A DNA stretch of 64,000 nucleotides from positions 40,388,929 to 40,452,928 of the forward strand of contig OU342635.1 in the NCBI GenBank assembly GCA_910589415.1. The letters are read 5' to 3'. Below are positions 1-10,314 of the stretch, in pieces. The stretch's first letter is position 1, and each line of letters starts with the position of its first letter. The DNA comes from Malachius bipustulatus. Lineage: Eukaryota > Arthropoda > Insecta > Coleoptera > Melyridae. The translations under genes and the position numbers were made by a program. The notes under the pieces were generated by a model. It saw nothing but the letters and a program-made list of their open reading frames with translations. It was not told where the DNA came from and made no database searches.

Positions 1-133
1 GTGTATATTTTACTGCAACAAATGTCGCAATACAAATAACTGTATCCATCTGTCAATATTTTCCTTCTCTCTTTTACTGGACTTTCGTGTTGAGTCTTCT
101 TGTGCTTATTCAAAGTCCCCTTCTGTGTGAAAC
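1..133 (-). CDS. Gene A alternative 3' exon 4 (zinc finger, runs off window)
   Basis: The minus strand has a pyrimidine-rich acceptor ending in AG at 134-135, then an open frame to the window edge. Read in the phase left by gene A exon 2, it begins GFTQKGTLNKHKKTQH, which completes a C2H2 finger begun by CEFCGKG in exon 2. It then runs through a basic linker into YLYCDIC, the start of another finger. The layout matches the exon at 3067-3944, which begins GFTQKNGLKRHLENLH and continues into RYCDICSRTIYT, so these two exons look like duplicates. The exon is cut by the window start, so its length and stop codon are unknown. Use as an alternative terminal exon is inferred from splice phase and similarity. 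It could also belong to a neighbouring gene lying outside the window. Confidence 0.6.
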
Positions 134-712
134 CTAAAAGAGAAAGTAGAAAAAAATCGATGTAGATTACGCTTACGAATTGTACATTATTACATCAAAG
201 TCTCAGGTGATCGCGCCTATGAAACAGGTGAACAGAAACAACTATTTGTTATAGGAAAATGTATTTTATTACATATTTTTTTATTTCTAATAATTCAGAA
301 ATTACAGTATTCAAAACAAAGACATTTTCTTCTCCACTGTACTGCAACTCAAAACAAACAAAAAAACAAAAATCAACAAACAACAAACAAATTTAACGAA
401 TATACAGGGTCCCACAAAACTGGCACAAACTAAGATATGGTAGCAAAAACGTTCGTACGTCCAGCAGCAGTTTAACAAAGATTTGAATTGATATTTTATT
501 TTATTAGTCGTCCTCTAAGTTTTTTGCATTTTATATTCGTGATCGTGATTACTACTATTGTGTGTATATTGAATATTCTAGTCTTCCGTACTTAATCCTA
601 ATTGAATGACCTCGATTAGAAGCTCAAGAAAAATAAATTTTAATGTGTACCTGTACCTGTAACTACAGACTTGTAAAAAAGTAAAAACTTTATCTTATCT
701 TACTCAACTAAA
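134..712. other. Non-coding gap
   Basis: No coding region is supported here. Around 401-450 there is a stretch beginning TATACAGGGTCCCACAAAAC, which resembles the CAGGGT-type ends seen on inverted-repeat elements elsewhere in this window. No partner end was found. The stretch 670-712 leads into the kinesin-like frame but shows no convincing promoter. Confidence 0.4.
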
Positions 713-1824
713 ATGTCTGTATACAAGACGCAAAATGGCAGAACTCCAAGAATGGAAAGGACCATGTCAAACAACTCGGACTTGAATAAAGATCCAGTGC
801 GAGTTTACTGCAGATTAAGGACTGTAACCAGTGATAAAGATGTTAGCTGCATACGTTTACTCTCATCTACCACACTATCGATTTCAACGCCGATAGAATC
901 AAAAGGCGTCCACAAGGAAATCAGCTCAAGTTCCAGCACATTTTCACGAGCTGCGCTTCACAAAAGGAAGTCTTCAACCACGTAGCTCATCCCTTACTGG
1001 AGGATTTGTTGGACGGTAAGAACGGCCTACTCTTCACTTACGGTGTAACTGGATCTGGAAAAACGTACACTCTTACCGGAGAGCAAACCAATCCAGGAAT
1101 AATGCCCAACTGTATCGATGCACTTTTCAACACAATCGGCAACTTTCAAACCCCTAAATATGTAATAAAAGCAGACAAAATGAACGGATTCAAGGTCCAA
1201 TCAGAAAGCAAAGCAATGAGAGATCGTTTATCTGAAATTAAGTCATCAAATCGCACCCCGAAATCGTCACGTCGAACAGGAAACGGGGATCAAATCAGTT
1301 ACCTAAACGACGGAGTCACAGTTGCGAATTTCAACAAGTCCAATTTATATGCGATGTTTGTAGCTTACATCAAAATTTATAACAACATGGTATTCGATCT
1401 GTTGTAAGACTCTTCAACTAAAACGATGCGCAGATACACGCCGTACAAGAAGCCGGTTAAAAAGGTGGTGACGAACGGTACCGGTAATGGTACTCCTTCG
1501 GTCGTCACCAAGGTAAAGCCGACATTGTCGTTCACGTTGGGCCCGAAACTACCCTCTGCCGAATTAAATTCAAGTGACTTGGATCAACGTGAAGCATGCT
1601 TGGAGCGTTTCTTGAGAGTATTCGAAATGAGGAGAGAGAGGGGTAAAAGTATTGCGCAGCAAATCTCGAAAAAAGAGAAGCACTTCAGGGAAAGGTTACA
1701 ACAAATGCATCAAGAACAAGTACTCCACATTTTGAAAGACTTGAAGTACCAACTGAAACTGCAACGCCAACAGGGACACAACTTGGAACACAAAATTCTA
1801 ACTTTAGAGTCCGGTCTACAGTAA
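713..1824 (+). pseudogene. Processed kinesin-6 (MKLP1/Pavarotti-like) pseudogene
   Basis: Three open pieces in different frames read like one protein. The first (713-985) holds the start of a kinesin motor, with PVRVYCRLR as the first beta strand. The second (1006-1407) holds the P-loop YGVTGSGKTYT and the kinesin-6-like TGEQTNPGIMPNCIDALFNTI, then VAYIKIYNNMVFDLL. The third (1426-1824) is a basic segment (RRYTPYKKPVKK) and a long coiled coil rich in E, K, Q and R. A frameshift near 925-985 moves the frame before HIFTSC, and a stop follows VFDLL. The rest of the motor, including switch I and II, is missing between pieces two and three. There are no introns, so it is probably a retrocopy with later deletion. 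It lies on the opposite strand inside gene A. The Pavarotti/KIF23 assignment rests on the GIMPNCIDALFNTI region, from family knowledge. Confidence 0.75.
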
Positions 1825-3066
1825 TCTAATCTGGTCGAAAAGATATGGTAGACAATAATTATAATAAGAATCCAACAAAATAAAATCAAAACTTTTTCCG
1901 AAATAACTAAGCATCCTTTATATATTATTGCACCTGACCAATAGTAATTAGAACCTGCTTATAAGTTTACATTTTTTTTGTAATTAAAAACAAAAATTGT
2001 CATGAAAAATTAAGTTTCATGACCCTATATAAAGGAACCCAAAGAATTCTGCGTCATCTCAGTGACTAGTCACAAAATACACAGTTAAGTACATAATTTT
2101 GATTATTTTGCTCGAGAATGGGTTTAAGAACAAGTAGGGACTTCCCCAGTATCCTTCATGAAGCAGTAATCTTTCAAAAAATTTTTATACATGTACAAAA
2201 GCTTGTTTTGTGCAACAAATGACAACTGAAAAATAATCTTATCACTTGGGCTAGGCCAACACAACCAAAAGGCAAGAAAAGATTGCAAAGTTGGGATTTT
2301 TGAATTAATCACAGGTAAAAAAAAATAACAAATCAATTGAAGGATAACAATCAAAATGGAGGTATTAACATCCCTACAACCCCAAGTCATAACGAATAAT
2401 GACGCAACTTTGTATAGCGGTAAAAAACCCAGATATACATTTTTTGTGTATTAGCCATGTAATAGTATTCGGAGAGAGTTCTGGCTATCCCTTAAACTGT
2501 GGCGCTTTATCAAGGAAGGTCTCGATTAGGGAATGCAGGAAGTCCAGGCATGACCACGCGCTGCGGGAAGTACAGGCGAGCAGGACGATGAGTCCAGTAT
2601 CAAGTATATTTCCTAGTCTCAACAAGCAAAGATAAAATAAAAAGAAACAGCATTATGCACTGTAGTATCACACAAAGTTGATTGAAGTCAAAGTGAATAA
2701 GAGCAACAAAATCGTAACAGGTCACTAAACTTGTGATGGAAGAGTAGTGGAAGAAGATCTCAAGTTGCTCTTTGGGAAAATAAGACTGAGAATGAAGCGG
2801 AAGAAATCAAAATTAAACAATTAAATTAAGGTGAAGAAGAGCAACAAAACTATTGCAAATTACCTATCTGGAGTGAAGAAGTAGAAGCCCCCAAGTTGCT
2901 TTTTGTGAATGAAGATGAAACACCAGCAACAACACCAAGTCAAATGAAATCAAAGTGTTTATATAAAATTAATTATACTTCCACATCTTCCGCAAGAGAT
3001 AGTTTTTACGACACCCTGTATAATAATAATAAATAATAATAATAATAAAAGTTCATAAAATGTTTC
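1825..3066. other. Non-coding gap with imperfect duplication
   Basis: No gene is supported. At 2023-2031 there is a TATATAAAG box, and a TCAGTG initiator-like hexamer lies about 28 bases later, but only a very short frame follows it. Between about 2690 and 2915 an imperfect direct duplication of roughly 135 bp carries the shared parts GAGCAACAAAA and CAAGTTGCT. A TAATAA microsatellite lies near 3022-3049, close to the end of the following minus-strand exon. Confidence 0.4.
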
Positions 3067-3944
3067 TCATTCTTTTTCATCAATTATAATTGAATCCCGA
3101 CTCTCCTCCTCAACAGAAAACTCTTCCCCTTCACCGATAACCGCAATGTTGGCCCTCAAAATCTCCCGACTGACTTCGTCTTCGATCAGATGCAATATCG
3201 AATCGATCGATTTCGTATCCTCGATATCTTTATTCAAGTTAACGACATTCTTCAAGTCCAGCACAATCCCGTGGTTAGTCGCGCAATGCTTCTTCCTCAG
3301 GGAAGAATCCCGGAAACTCTCCTCGCACAAGGGACACTTGTACGGCATCTCTCCGGTGTGCACTCTTTTGTGCACTTTCAGATTAGTGTTCAGAGCGAAA
3401 CCCGTCCCGCACAACTCGCAACGGTACGGTTTCTCCCCCGTGTGAGTCCGGATGTGGCCCTTCAGCTGCGACGCCTGAACGAAATTCTTCGGGCAGTACT
3501 TGCACTGGTAAGGTCTCTCTCCCGTGTGGATGCGGTAGTGTCTCTGGAGGGTCATCCCGCCCGAGAAGCTTCTCGAGCAGATCCTGCATTTGAACGGCGT
3601 GTCTTTCTGGTGGCACATCAGGTGTTTCGACAGGTTGGATTGGTTACGTTGAAAAGTACCGCAAATATGACAGAGAAACAATCTGTCGTTCTCCGGGTCG
3701 GTGGAATGCTTTTCGGTTTTGTTGACTGGGTGTGGGTTCGGGGGACCATGGTGCTTGTTCGGCTTGTCTTCTCTATTGTGCCAGGTTCTGTGTTTGAGGA
3801 TACCCAGCCGGGTCGTGTATATGGTTCGGGAACAAATGTCACAGTATCTGTCATCGTACTTTCGGTCGCCATCTTTTGTTTTTTTCATCGCGTTTTCGTG
3901 TAAGTTTTCCAAGTGCCTCTTTAAGCCATTCTTTTGAGTGAAAC
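3067..3944 (-). CDS. Gene A alternative 3' exon 3 (six C2H2 fingers)
   Basis: The acceptor AG is at 3945-3946 after a T-rich tract, and the exon ends at a stop at 3067. Read in the phase left by gene A exon 2 it starts GFTQKNGLKRHLENLH, completing the finger opened by CEFCGKG. Six further fingers follow: CDIC..H-X3-H type, CHICGTFQRNQSNLSKH, CRICSRSFSGGMTLQRH, CKYCPKNFVQASQLKGH, CELCGTGFALNTNLKVH and CPLCEESFRDSSLRKKH. Most are joined by the TGEKPY-type linkers usual in DNA-binding arrays. An acidic tail of about 60 residues follows. Joined to exons 1 and 2 the total is 1,860 bases, an exact number of codons, giving a 619-residue protein. Being a nuclear DNA-binding regulator is inferred from the family. 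Confidence 0.85.
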
Positions 3945-4187
3945 CTACAAGATAAAGTAAAACACAAAATTGTTGTTAAGTGTTGGATGGTGTTGGTGTA
4001 ATAAAATATATCAAGTTATGTTTTTATCGTAATTTAACCAATTTAATATAAAATAAAACAGAAAAAATTACTGAACAATTTTATTATTTTACTTTTATAC
4101 AATAAATAAAAATATTATGTACAGTCAAAATTACAATAACAATACAGAACATTTTAAGAAACCTTTTAAGATCATCAGATCTTCTGA
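3945..4187. other. Intron spacer between alternative exons
   Basis: This short AT-rich spacer shows no gene. The acceptor for the upstream (lower-coordinate) exon lies at its left edge. Confidence 0.5.
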
Positions 4188-4788
4188 TTAATTCTGATGT
4201 GTTACAAGGTGACCCTCAAGAAAGAATTTAAGGGCGAAACATCTCTCACAAATGGTGCATAGATGTGGTTTCTCCCCCGTATGAACTCTGGTGTGATAGA
4301 CCAAATGAATTTTTTGGATGAAACGTTTGCTGCAAAACTCGCACTTGTACGGCCTTTCCCCGGTATGGATCTTCCGGTGGTTCCGCAACAAGCAAGCAAA
4401 AGAGAACCGCTTGAAGCATATATTGCACTCGTACGCCTTCTCCTGGCTCTGCATGCCCTTCTGGTGAATGTGAAGGCTATTTTTATATATGAATAAGTTA
4501 CTGCATTCCGGGCACTGGAATTTCTGGTCGCTGTTTTTGCAAGGATCCTTGTTTTGTGGATTCTTCGCCAGATTCTTTTCGGACCCGTGAGCTCCGGCCA
4601 AGTGCAGCTTGAAACCTCGCTCTTTTTTTGCTTAGCTGTCTCATTATTAAGTCTCTTACTCTTTCTCTGGACCACTTTATTTGTTACATCGATCCGATTT
4701 GCTTCGTGATTTTCAGTAACAGGAACGTCTTTTAGGGCACTACAATATAGTCTCTGATGATTATTAAAGGCATCCGGATGAGTGAAAC
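4188..4788 (-). pseudogene. Gene A alternative 3' exon 2 (C2H2 fingers, frameshifted)
   Basis: A good acceptor (CTGTTTCAG type) at 4789-4791 precedes a frame starting GFTHPDAFNNHQRLYC, which completes the gene A split finger as C2HC. About 40 linker residues follow in this frame. A run of seven T (seven A on the coding strand) at about 4622-4628 marks a one-base frame change. The second frame continues with four fingers: CPECSNLFIYKNSLHIH, CNICFKRFSFACLLRNH, CEFCSKRFIQKIHLVYH and CTICERCFALKFFLEGH, with TGERPY and TGEKPH linkers. Exons 1 and 2 plus this exon give 1,583 bases, one short of a whole number of codons. That agrees with a single missing A in the homopolymer. Either the exon is newly broken or the assembly has a homopolymer error; the well-kept fingers favour an error or a recent break. 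Confidence 0.7.
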
Positions 4789-5289
4789 CTGAAACAGAAA
4801 GTCTTAAAAATTTTGGGTTATAAAAACATAAGGCACTTTGCTTTTTATACTTAATATATTTTACATGAACTGCAAACAGTAACGCAACTGTCAATAATTA
4901 GACTATTGATTATGTCCTAATGCACAGAGCAATAAGGCACAAGGTTGAGAAAAAGATGAGTCATTAGACTAACCTTGTAGCTAGAATTCCATAGTGTTAC
5001 TTATGCTTTTGATTCCAAAGCTAGGACCACTTTAGCATTAGAAGAGCTATGGAAAACACATGTTTTTTCTTACTTTGAAAAAGTTTTTGAGTGAAGCTCT
5101 TTGAAAAAAATTTGTATGTGGCTTAAGAAGTGAAGCAATAGAGTGAAAGTTACTGAAAGAAGATATATTGCTAATAGTGGGTATGGAGAGTGCAGAGAAG
5201 TATAGCAAATTACTACTTATACTTATAGCCAAGAGGGTTGAATAAGGCATTCAGTTACAGAGATACGAAAAGAAAAATGAACAGCCTTT
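4789..5289. other. Non-coding spacer
   Basis: Intron or intergenic sequence with no recognisable gene or strong repeat structure. Confidence 0.4.
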
Positions 5290-5590
5290 AAAATAGAGAA
5301 GGTCAGCAAGTCGATCCTCACTGTATACAAAATATAAAAAGAGTCAAGTAGATAGTAGAGACCATGAGGAACTTAAAGATGAGATAGACTTCATGACATG
5401 GAAAATTGACCAGAGAAGTTGCGGACTTGTTATGTTATGAGTGTAAAAAAACTGGTCATACGTCAAAGAAATGCAAGTTCAAGGCAGTGAGAAGTTTAGA
5501 AGAGATCAAGGAGAAATTGACTTATTCGTTTTTTCTTCTTCTATTGCTTAGACACTTTCATAGAGCTTTATTCACCAACAACTATTAGAA
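5290..5590 (+). mobile_element. Copia-type gag remnant with CCHC zinc knuckle
   Basis: A short plus-strand frame (5406-5588) contains CYECKKTGHTSKKC, an exact CX2CX4HX4C zinc knuckle, followed by a basic tail. This is the nucleocapsid motif of Ty1/copia and related gag proteins. The preceding 100 bases are open in pieces and read like the end of a gag domain. No LTR, protease or reverse transcriptase is found nearby, so this is a fragment. It lies in the intron of gene A on the opposite strand. Confidence 0.6.
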
Positions 5591-6158
5591 TAAGGGTTAG
5601 AAATTTCTTTCAATATGTATATATTTTTTAAATTTTAATTTTCTTTTACCCTTATTTTATTTTTTGTTGTATTTCTTTTATTTTTTTTATTAGTTTATTC
5701 ACCAATTCCTTGTTGTTGTATTGCCTTAATTCATATTTTTATCTTTTATATACATTACTTAGTTTCTTATCTTTTTTTCTAAATCATGGATTTAATATTT
5801 AAAACTCAAAATTTCAAGAAAAAATCGAAAATAGATATATTTATAAAAAAAAAAACTTGAAAATGTTAAGTATTTGCATCATTGAATATAATAAAAATAT
5901 ATATTTTAATTGACACGTCGGACTTCCATTTAGAGGCCTGATAATATTAGAGGTCTAGATCTCAGCACTTGAACTGAAATCAACAAAGTATCACAAACTT
6001 GCATGCACATCAAAACTTTATAAAAAATCAACTTGAGACACAGCCCGATTAATAATATCACATTAAATTAAACAAATCTTCAAAACAATACAAAAAAAAA
6101 CACTTAACAACAACTAAAACCATTATTTCCATAAACATTTCAAAACTAAACAAATAAT
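5591..6158. other. AT-rich non-coding spacer
   Basis: Very AT-rich sequence (long T-rich runs at 5630-5780) with no gene supported. Confidence 0.4.
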
Positions 6159-7027
6159 TCAAGGTTTATAATCGATTGTTCCCTCGACATGTTTTTGCAG
6201 CACACTCTCCTCATTTATCAGATTGATCCGGTGTGCGATGTTGCAGTGCCTCTTCCTGATCTCCTTGGTGTAGAACAATCTGTCGCAAATCGAGCAGGCG
6301 AACGGCTTCTCGTCGGTGTGCAGCCTTGTGTGCACCGTCAAGTTCGACCTGCTTGAGAAGTCCTTTCTACAGTACTCGCACTTGTATGGCTTCTCGGCGG
6401 TGTGGACCAATCTGTGGCTCATGAGGGTGCTCCCATACTTGAAGCTCTCCTGGCACAAGTCGCATTGGTAAGGTCTGTCCGAGTGTACGAGCTCGTTCCG
6501 CTTGGGCCACAAGTCCGTTAAGCTCATCTGGTCTTCTTTCACTTCTTCCGGGTGAGAATGAAAGTAGTGACGTATCAGGTTTTTTCTGTTCGGGTAGATT
6601 TCGAGACATAAAGTGCATAAAGTGCACCGGTAATATCTATCCGAGTCCACGGACTGGTTCCGCTTGGGCCAAAAGTCCGTTAAGCTCATCTGGTCTTCTT
6701 TCACTTCGTCCGGATGAGAATAAAAGCAGTGGCATATCAGATTACTTCTGTTCAGGTATATTTCGTGACAAAATGTGCACATATAGGTGGTTACGATGTC
6801 CTCTTTGATGTTCTCTTCGTTCTCGTCAGTGACCATGAGCTCCTCTTCGATGGTTCCTCTTTCACGAACGTTTGTCCCTTTGCCGCATTTTTTAATGTGC
6901 TTTATGTAGATGCTTCTGATTCTGAAGTTTATTCCACAACGGTTGCATTTATTGAAAAGTTCGCTGACGGGTTTCTGATAGATTTGACGACATTTTTGAT
7001 GGGAGAGAATGTCCGGTCGAATCGAAC
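6159..7027 (-). CDS. Gene A alternative 3' exon 1 (C2H2 fingers)
   Basis: The acceptor AG is at 7028-7029 after TTGTTTATTTT. In the phase left by exon 2 the exon starts GSIRPDILSHQKC, a degenerate completion of the split finger. It continues with CNRCGINFRIRSIYIKH (C2HC), CTFCHEIYLNRSNLICH, CTLCLEIYPNRKNLIRH, CDLCQESFKYGSTLMSH, CEYCRKDFSSRSNLTVH and CSICDRLFYTKEIRKRH. The exon ends at a stop at 6159. With exons 1 and 2 the coding length is 1,851 bases, an exact number of codons (616 residues). Two blocks each reading VKEDQMSLTD.WPKRN are about 162 bases apart and nearly identical, a recent in-frame tandem duplication of one finger plus linker. The gap to exon 2 is 6 kb. Confidence 0.8.
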
Positions 7028-7529
7028 CTAAAATAAACAAGAAGAACCACTTGGTATTTGTGTATAAGGAAGTATTTAAGGCAGAAAAATATTTATTACT
7101 TATAAGGATACAAACATTCCTAACCCCCAACTAATCTCCTTGAATTATTATTACATTCTCCAGCTGAATTATAACAGAAATCTGTGCAGGGAGTTATCCC
7201 TATAAAAATTAATATTACCTATTGAAAAAGTATTTTTCTAATCAATTTTCATAAACACAACAATTCAGAACCACCACTTTCAGAAAGTGCTGTAACACAT
7301 TTTTCATTCCAAGTCAACTATTCACCCAAACTAGACCATAACGATCAACAATAAAACAATTTCTTTCAATAGCTCCCTCTTCTTTCCTTGACTTTGTAAT
7401 ATGCCACCCCCAGTGCAAGCATTTTTTTCTTCAAAATAATCCTCATCAGTGAAACTTGAGGAGAAGCCCGGCATTAATTAGGAAAAACCATTTGCAAGTG
7501 AGAATTTCAGAATCCTTTATTTCATCCGC
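7028..7529. other. Gene A intron, part 1
   Basis: No gene is seen. Near 7447-7460 the minus strand reads TTTCACTGATGAGGATTATT after CAAG, resembling the start of the alternative exons (GFT..). The phase does not fit and no finger follows, so at most it is a decayed exon. Confidence 0.35.
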
Positions 7530-8200
7530 CGCAACAATGGATTGGACTTTCACCTACAGTACCTACACGACGGTTAAAAGCTACGCGGGAATCTTGACCA
7601 AGAAGCACTGCAGGCGTGATACCTAAAAGGGTGGCGGGGGCAACGGTCAGTCGAGTTAAAGAGAGACGGATATAGATACAAAGGGTTATGTGAGTATAAA
7701 AACAACAGCACTGGCCCGCCTCGGGACACTACACTTCAACACTTGACTTTCAAGACTCCAACTCCTCTAACCCTTGGGTGGATTGAGAATACTCTCTGCT
7801 CAGCTCCTCTCTAAGCCGAAGCCAGTGCGATCGAGAATACTCTCTGCTGGTTTTACCTATCACTAAAAGTACCTACTACCTACCTATCTCGCCGAACCGC
7901 CTTGAAACCGCTATTCAGCGCCAGCCAGTCTACGAAGACCAGCCGCGGGTTCGAGCCCTGCCGCCTGCCGCCACCTACATTGCGCTATCCCGGAGGTGCT
8001 AGCTGCCGGAGTACTGAGAACCCCACCGGCACCCTAGGTCTGTCGTCATCGGAGACGTAGCCACCCTAATTGCGAAGCAAGGCCGCTTACTCTAAGTCCC
8101 GCGCTCGCCAGTCTACGAAGAGGAGGTTCGAGCCGAGCCACTGACGAGTGACGCTACCAACATCGCTTCATTCTGACACCGCCGGAGATGCTGCCAGGTT
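7530..8200 (+). other. GC-richer island with TATA box and internal repeats
   Basis: This stretch is clearly richer in G+C than its surroundings. It has a GAGTATAAAAACAAC box at about 7692-7706. About 35 bases later comes a segment with repeated ACACTTCAACACTTGAC-like sequence. Imperfect internal repeats occur, including GAGAATACTCTCTGCT twice (near 7785 and 7835) and CGCCAGTCTACGAAGA twice (near 7920 and 8105). There is no open frame. It could be an LTR or untranslated leader of a retroelement, or a promoter plus first exon. No matching second LTR or primer site was found, so the identity is open. Confidence 0.35.
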
Positions 8201-8342
8201 TTTATAAATCGTATCGCATTTATTTATTCGCTCTGATAAAATGCCCTTAGTTAGAAATGATAATTATTCCTTTTATTTCAGAAGTGTAAGTAAGTAAAAG
8301 TAAAGCTCGCAAAATTGTATTTATTTGTAACATATAATAACA

Positions 8343-8650
8343 GATCTTCCTAAGCGGTTCCGACGGCACAGTCATTCAAAATTCATCGACATTGTAGCCA
8401 AATGTCTCCCTCTCTCAGAATCAGAAAGAACCGGTCTGCTTGAAGTCATTTCGGTCATTCAAATAGCGTTAGGTTTAAGCGATCAGAAAATAATTGAGAT
8501 GTCTCAAAAATCAACAAAAGGCCAAAATAAACAGATAGGTAGAAACAGGCACAAAAGGCATGTCACCTCACTAACCAAGGGAAGTTTAACTTCATTTCTA
8601 GTTTGTTTGTTAAGTATCAATTTGTACCTCATTTCGGACTTTGACAACTA
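8343..8650 (+). other. Unassigned open frame of about 100 codons without ATG start
   Basis: After TAATAACAG, which would serve as a splice acceptor, the plus strand is open from about 8342 to a stop near 8648. It begins DLPKRFRRHSHSKFIDIVAK and contains LPLSESERTGLLEVISVIQI and LGLSDQKIIEMSQK. The composition (amphipathic, charged, few rare residues) looks more protein-like than chance. It lies about 150 bases downstream of the GC-richer island. I do not recognise the family. It may be a terminal exon of a host gene or the start of a decayed retroelement gag. Confidence 0.3.
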
Positions 8651-10081
8651 AAACCTCTCAGAAACTCAAAACAACAACATTCAAACAAATCGAGGTTTAC
8701 ATCAAAAGTTGGAATAGCATACTTATAACATTAATAAGAACAAATGAAGGGTTAAAACCAAAACAAACAAAAAACAAAACAAAACAGAGTTCCGTAATGT
8801 CAGACCATAGCCTTTTACGGTAAACTCAGATCCAAAGTGATCAAGGTATTTTCTTCCAGCAGTTGCGCGAATGCGAGAGTGCCTTCAGTGTTTTTATTAT
8901 TGTATAAGTCGCGTAAAACCGATGTTCACTTGAACAGAGTGGCCTGAGGGAGAAGGTCAGTGGGATGCTGCCTTCGTTGTAAAAACCACAAGCTTGAAAT
9001 TGAAGTAAAACTTGCCCAATCTGGCAACACCCAAACACCCGACGAAAGTAAAATCGCCAAACCATTCAATTCATTGTCAGGTCACTGGGAATTTTTACGA
9101 CAACCCTCACACACAAAAGCCGAGGCAAACAGAGAGTAAGATGATTGAAATGACTCAAGCAGGTCCTTTTCAAACCAGCTGCAGGAACAGCAGTGGAAGG
9201 TCTGAATAAATAAATGTAAAAGTAACTAATAGGAAATTAATTAAGGTAAATTAAGATTTCATTGTAAGGAATGAAATGATATTCAGTTTGAAACATATAT
9301 GAAATAGTGATATCATTTGATTCTTTAATTTTAAAGGAAGTAATTTTGATCACACAGGAATTTCTCGACTCCTGAGTTTTTGCATACCCTATCCGAGAAC
9401 CGAGGGTGGCTACAAGAAGAAACGACACAACGAGCGGGGTCCTGGCCGCATTTTCTAGACGATCATCGGGGGTAAGGGGGTGGTTGTTACAACTTGGACT
9501 CATACTTTTTTGAACAGACTTTTCTAACCTATTTCATAAGAAACCCTTTCATCGTGTTACAATTTCTAATTTAAATTTTCAACGATTAATACTGCAGTGT
9601 TAAGAAAAATTGAAAGAGATTTTAATTATTCATAGAGTAGAGAATGATTACATAAAGCCATCACAAGACGGCAAGAAATTTTAAATCAAGGACAAATAGG
9701 GATACTGATAAATTTTGTCAATTCGATGAGAGAGCTTGTGGGAGGAGCCAGTTACATGGATGGTAAGAACGTGAGCATCAACGAAGGATGCGCATAGACG
9801 GAGCCTGCTAAAGCGAGGAGGGGTAGGGGGATTGTAGCCAGTCTAAAATTTCACGCACATTCAAAACTAAAAAGCATAAAATAATTATTTAAATAAAAAC
9901 ATAACATATTTTAATATACCATGTTTATAATACTACAAAATTATATTTGCACAACACCCTTTTGTTTTCAAATATTTCTACAATACACAGTAAAAAAAAA
10001 ACTGTACAACTATTATAAGCCGTTCACTTATTATATTATATTGTTACAGTCTTACACTTTATTAATTCCAAATTAAAAATC
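8651..10081. other. Gene A intron, part 2
   Basis: No gene is supported. Plus-strand frames at 8660-9209 are broken and carry no recognisable domain. Positions 9230-9850 look like degraded repeat sequence. Confidence 0.35.
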
Positions 10082-10314
10082 TTACAGCTGATATTATAAA
10101 GACTCATTAAGTTAATGGGCAGATTTCTGTGGCCGTTTCTGAAGAAGGTATCAACTCTGTGTGGAAAATATTGCAATTTTGTCATTATTGGCATGGAAAG
10201 GGATTACAAAATTGTTAACAAAAGTCATTTGATGTCGATAATGGCTTAAAAAATGAGCACAGAAATCTGCCCGTTAACTTAATGAGCCTTTATACTACTA
10301 CCACCCGCTGTTAC
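10082..10314. mobile_element. MITE family M1, copy 1
   Basis: A 233-bp segment has inverted ends. The left end has TAAAGACTCATTAAGTTAAT then GGGCAGATTTCTGTG. The right end is its reverse complement with few changes. The outermost bases read CTTACAGC and GCTGTTAC. The middle is non-coding. A second copy in the opposite orientation lies at 17003-17233. Size, TIRs and lack of coding mark it as a non-autonomous DNA transposon. The superfamily cannot be assigned. Confidence 0.75.

Noticed and set aside
2023..2110. TATA box plus initiator promoter of a gene
   Set aside because: The motif pair is good, but only a short non-protein-like frame follows.
3190..3903. A 237-codon plus-strand frame
   Set aside because: It is the antisense shadow of the zinc-finger exon at 3067-3944; the residues show no domain.
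7440..7520. A fifth alternative finger exon of gene A
   Set aside because: The opening codons resemble GFT.., but the acceptor phase is wrong and no finger follows.
7530..8200. LTR of a retrotransposon
   Set aside because: No second copy in the window, no primer-binding site and no TG..CA ends that could be fixed; kept only as an unassigned island.
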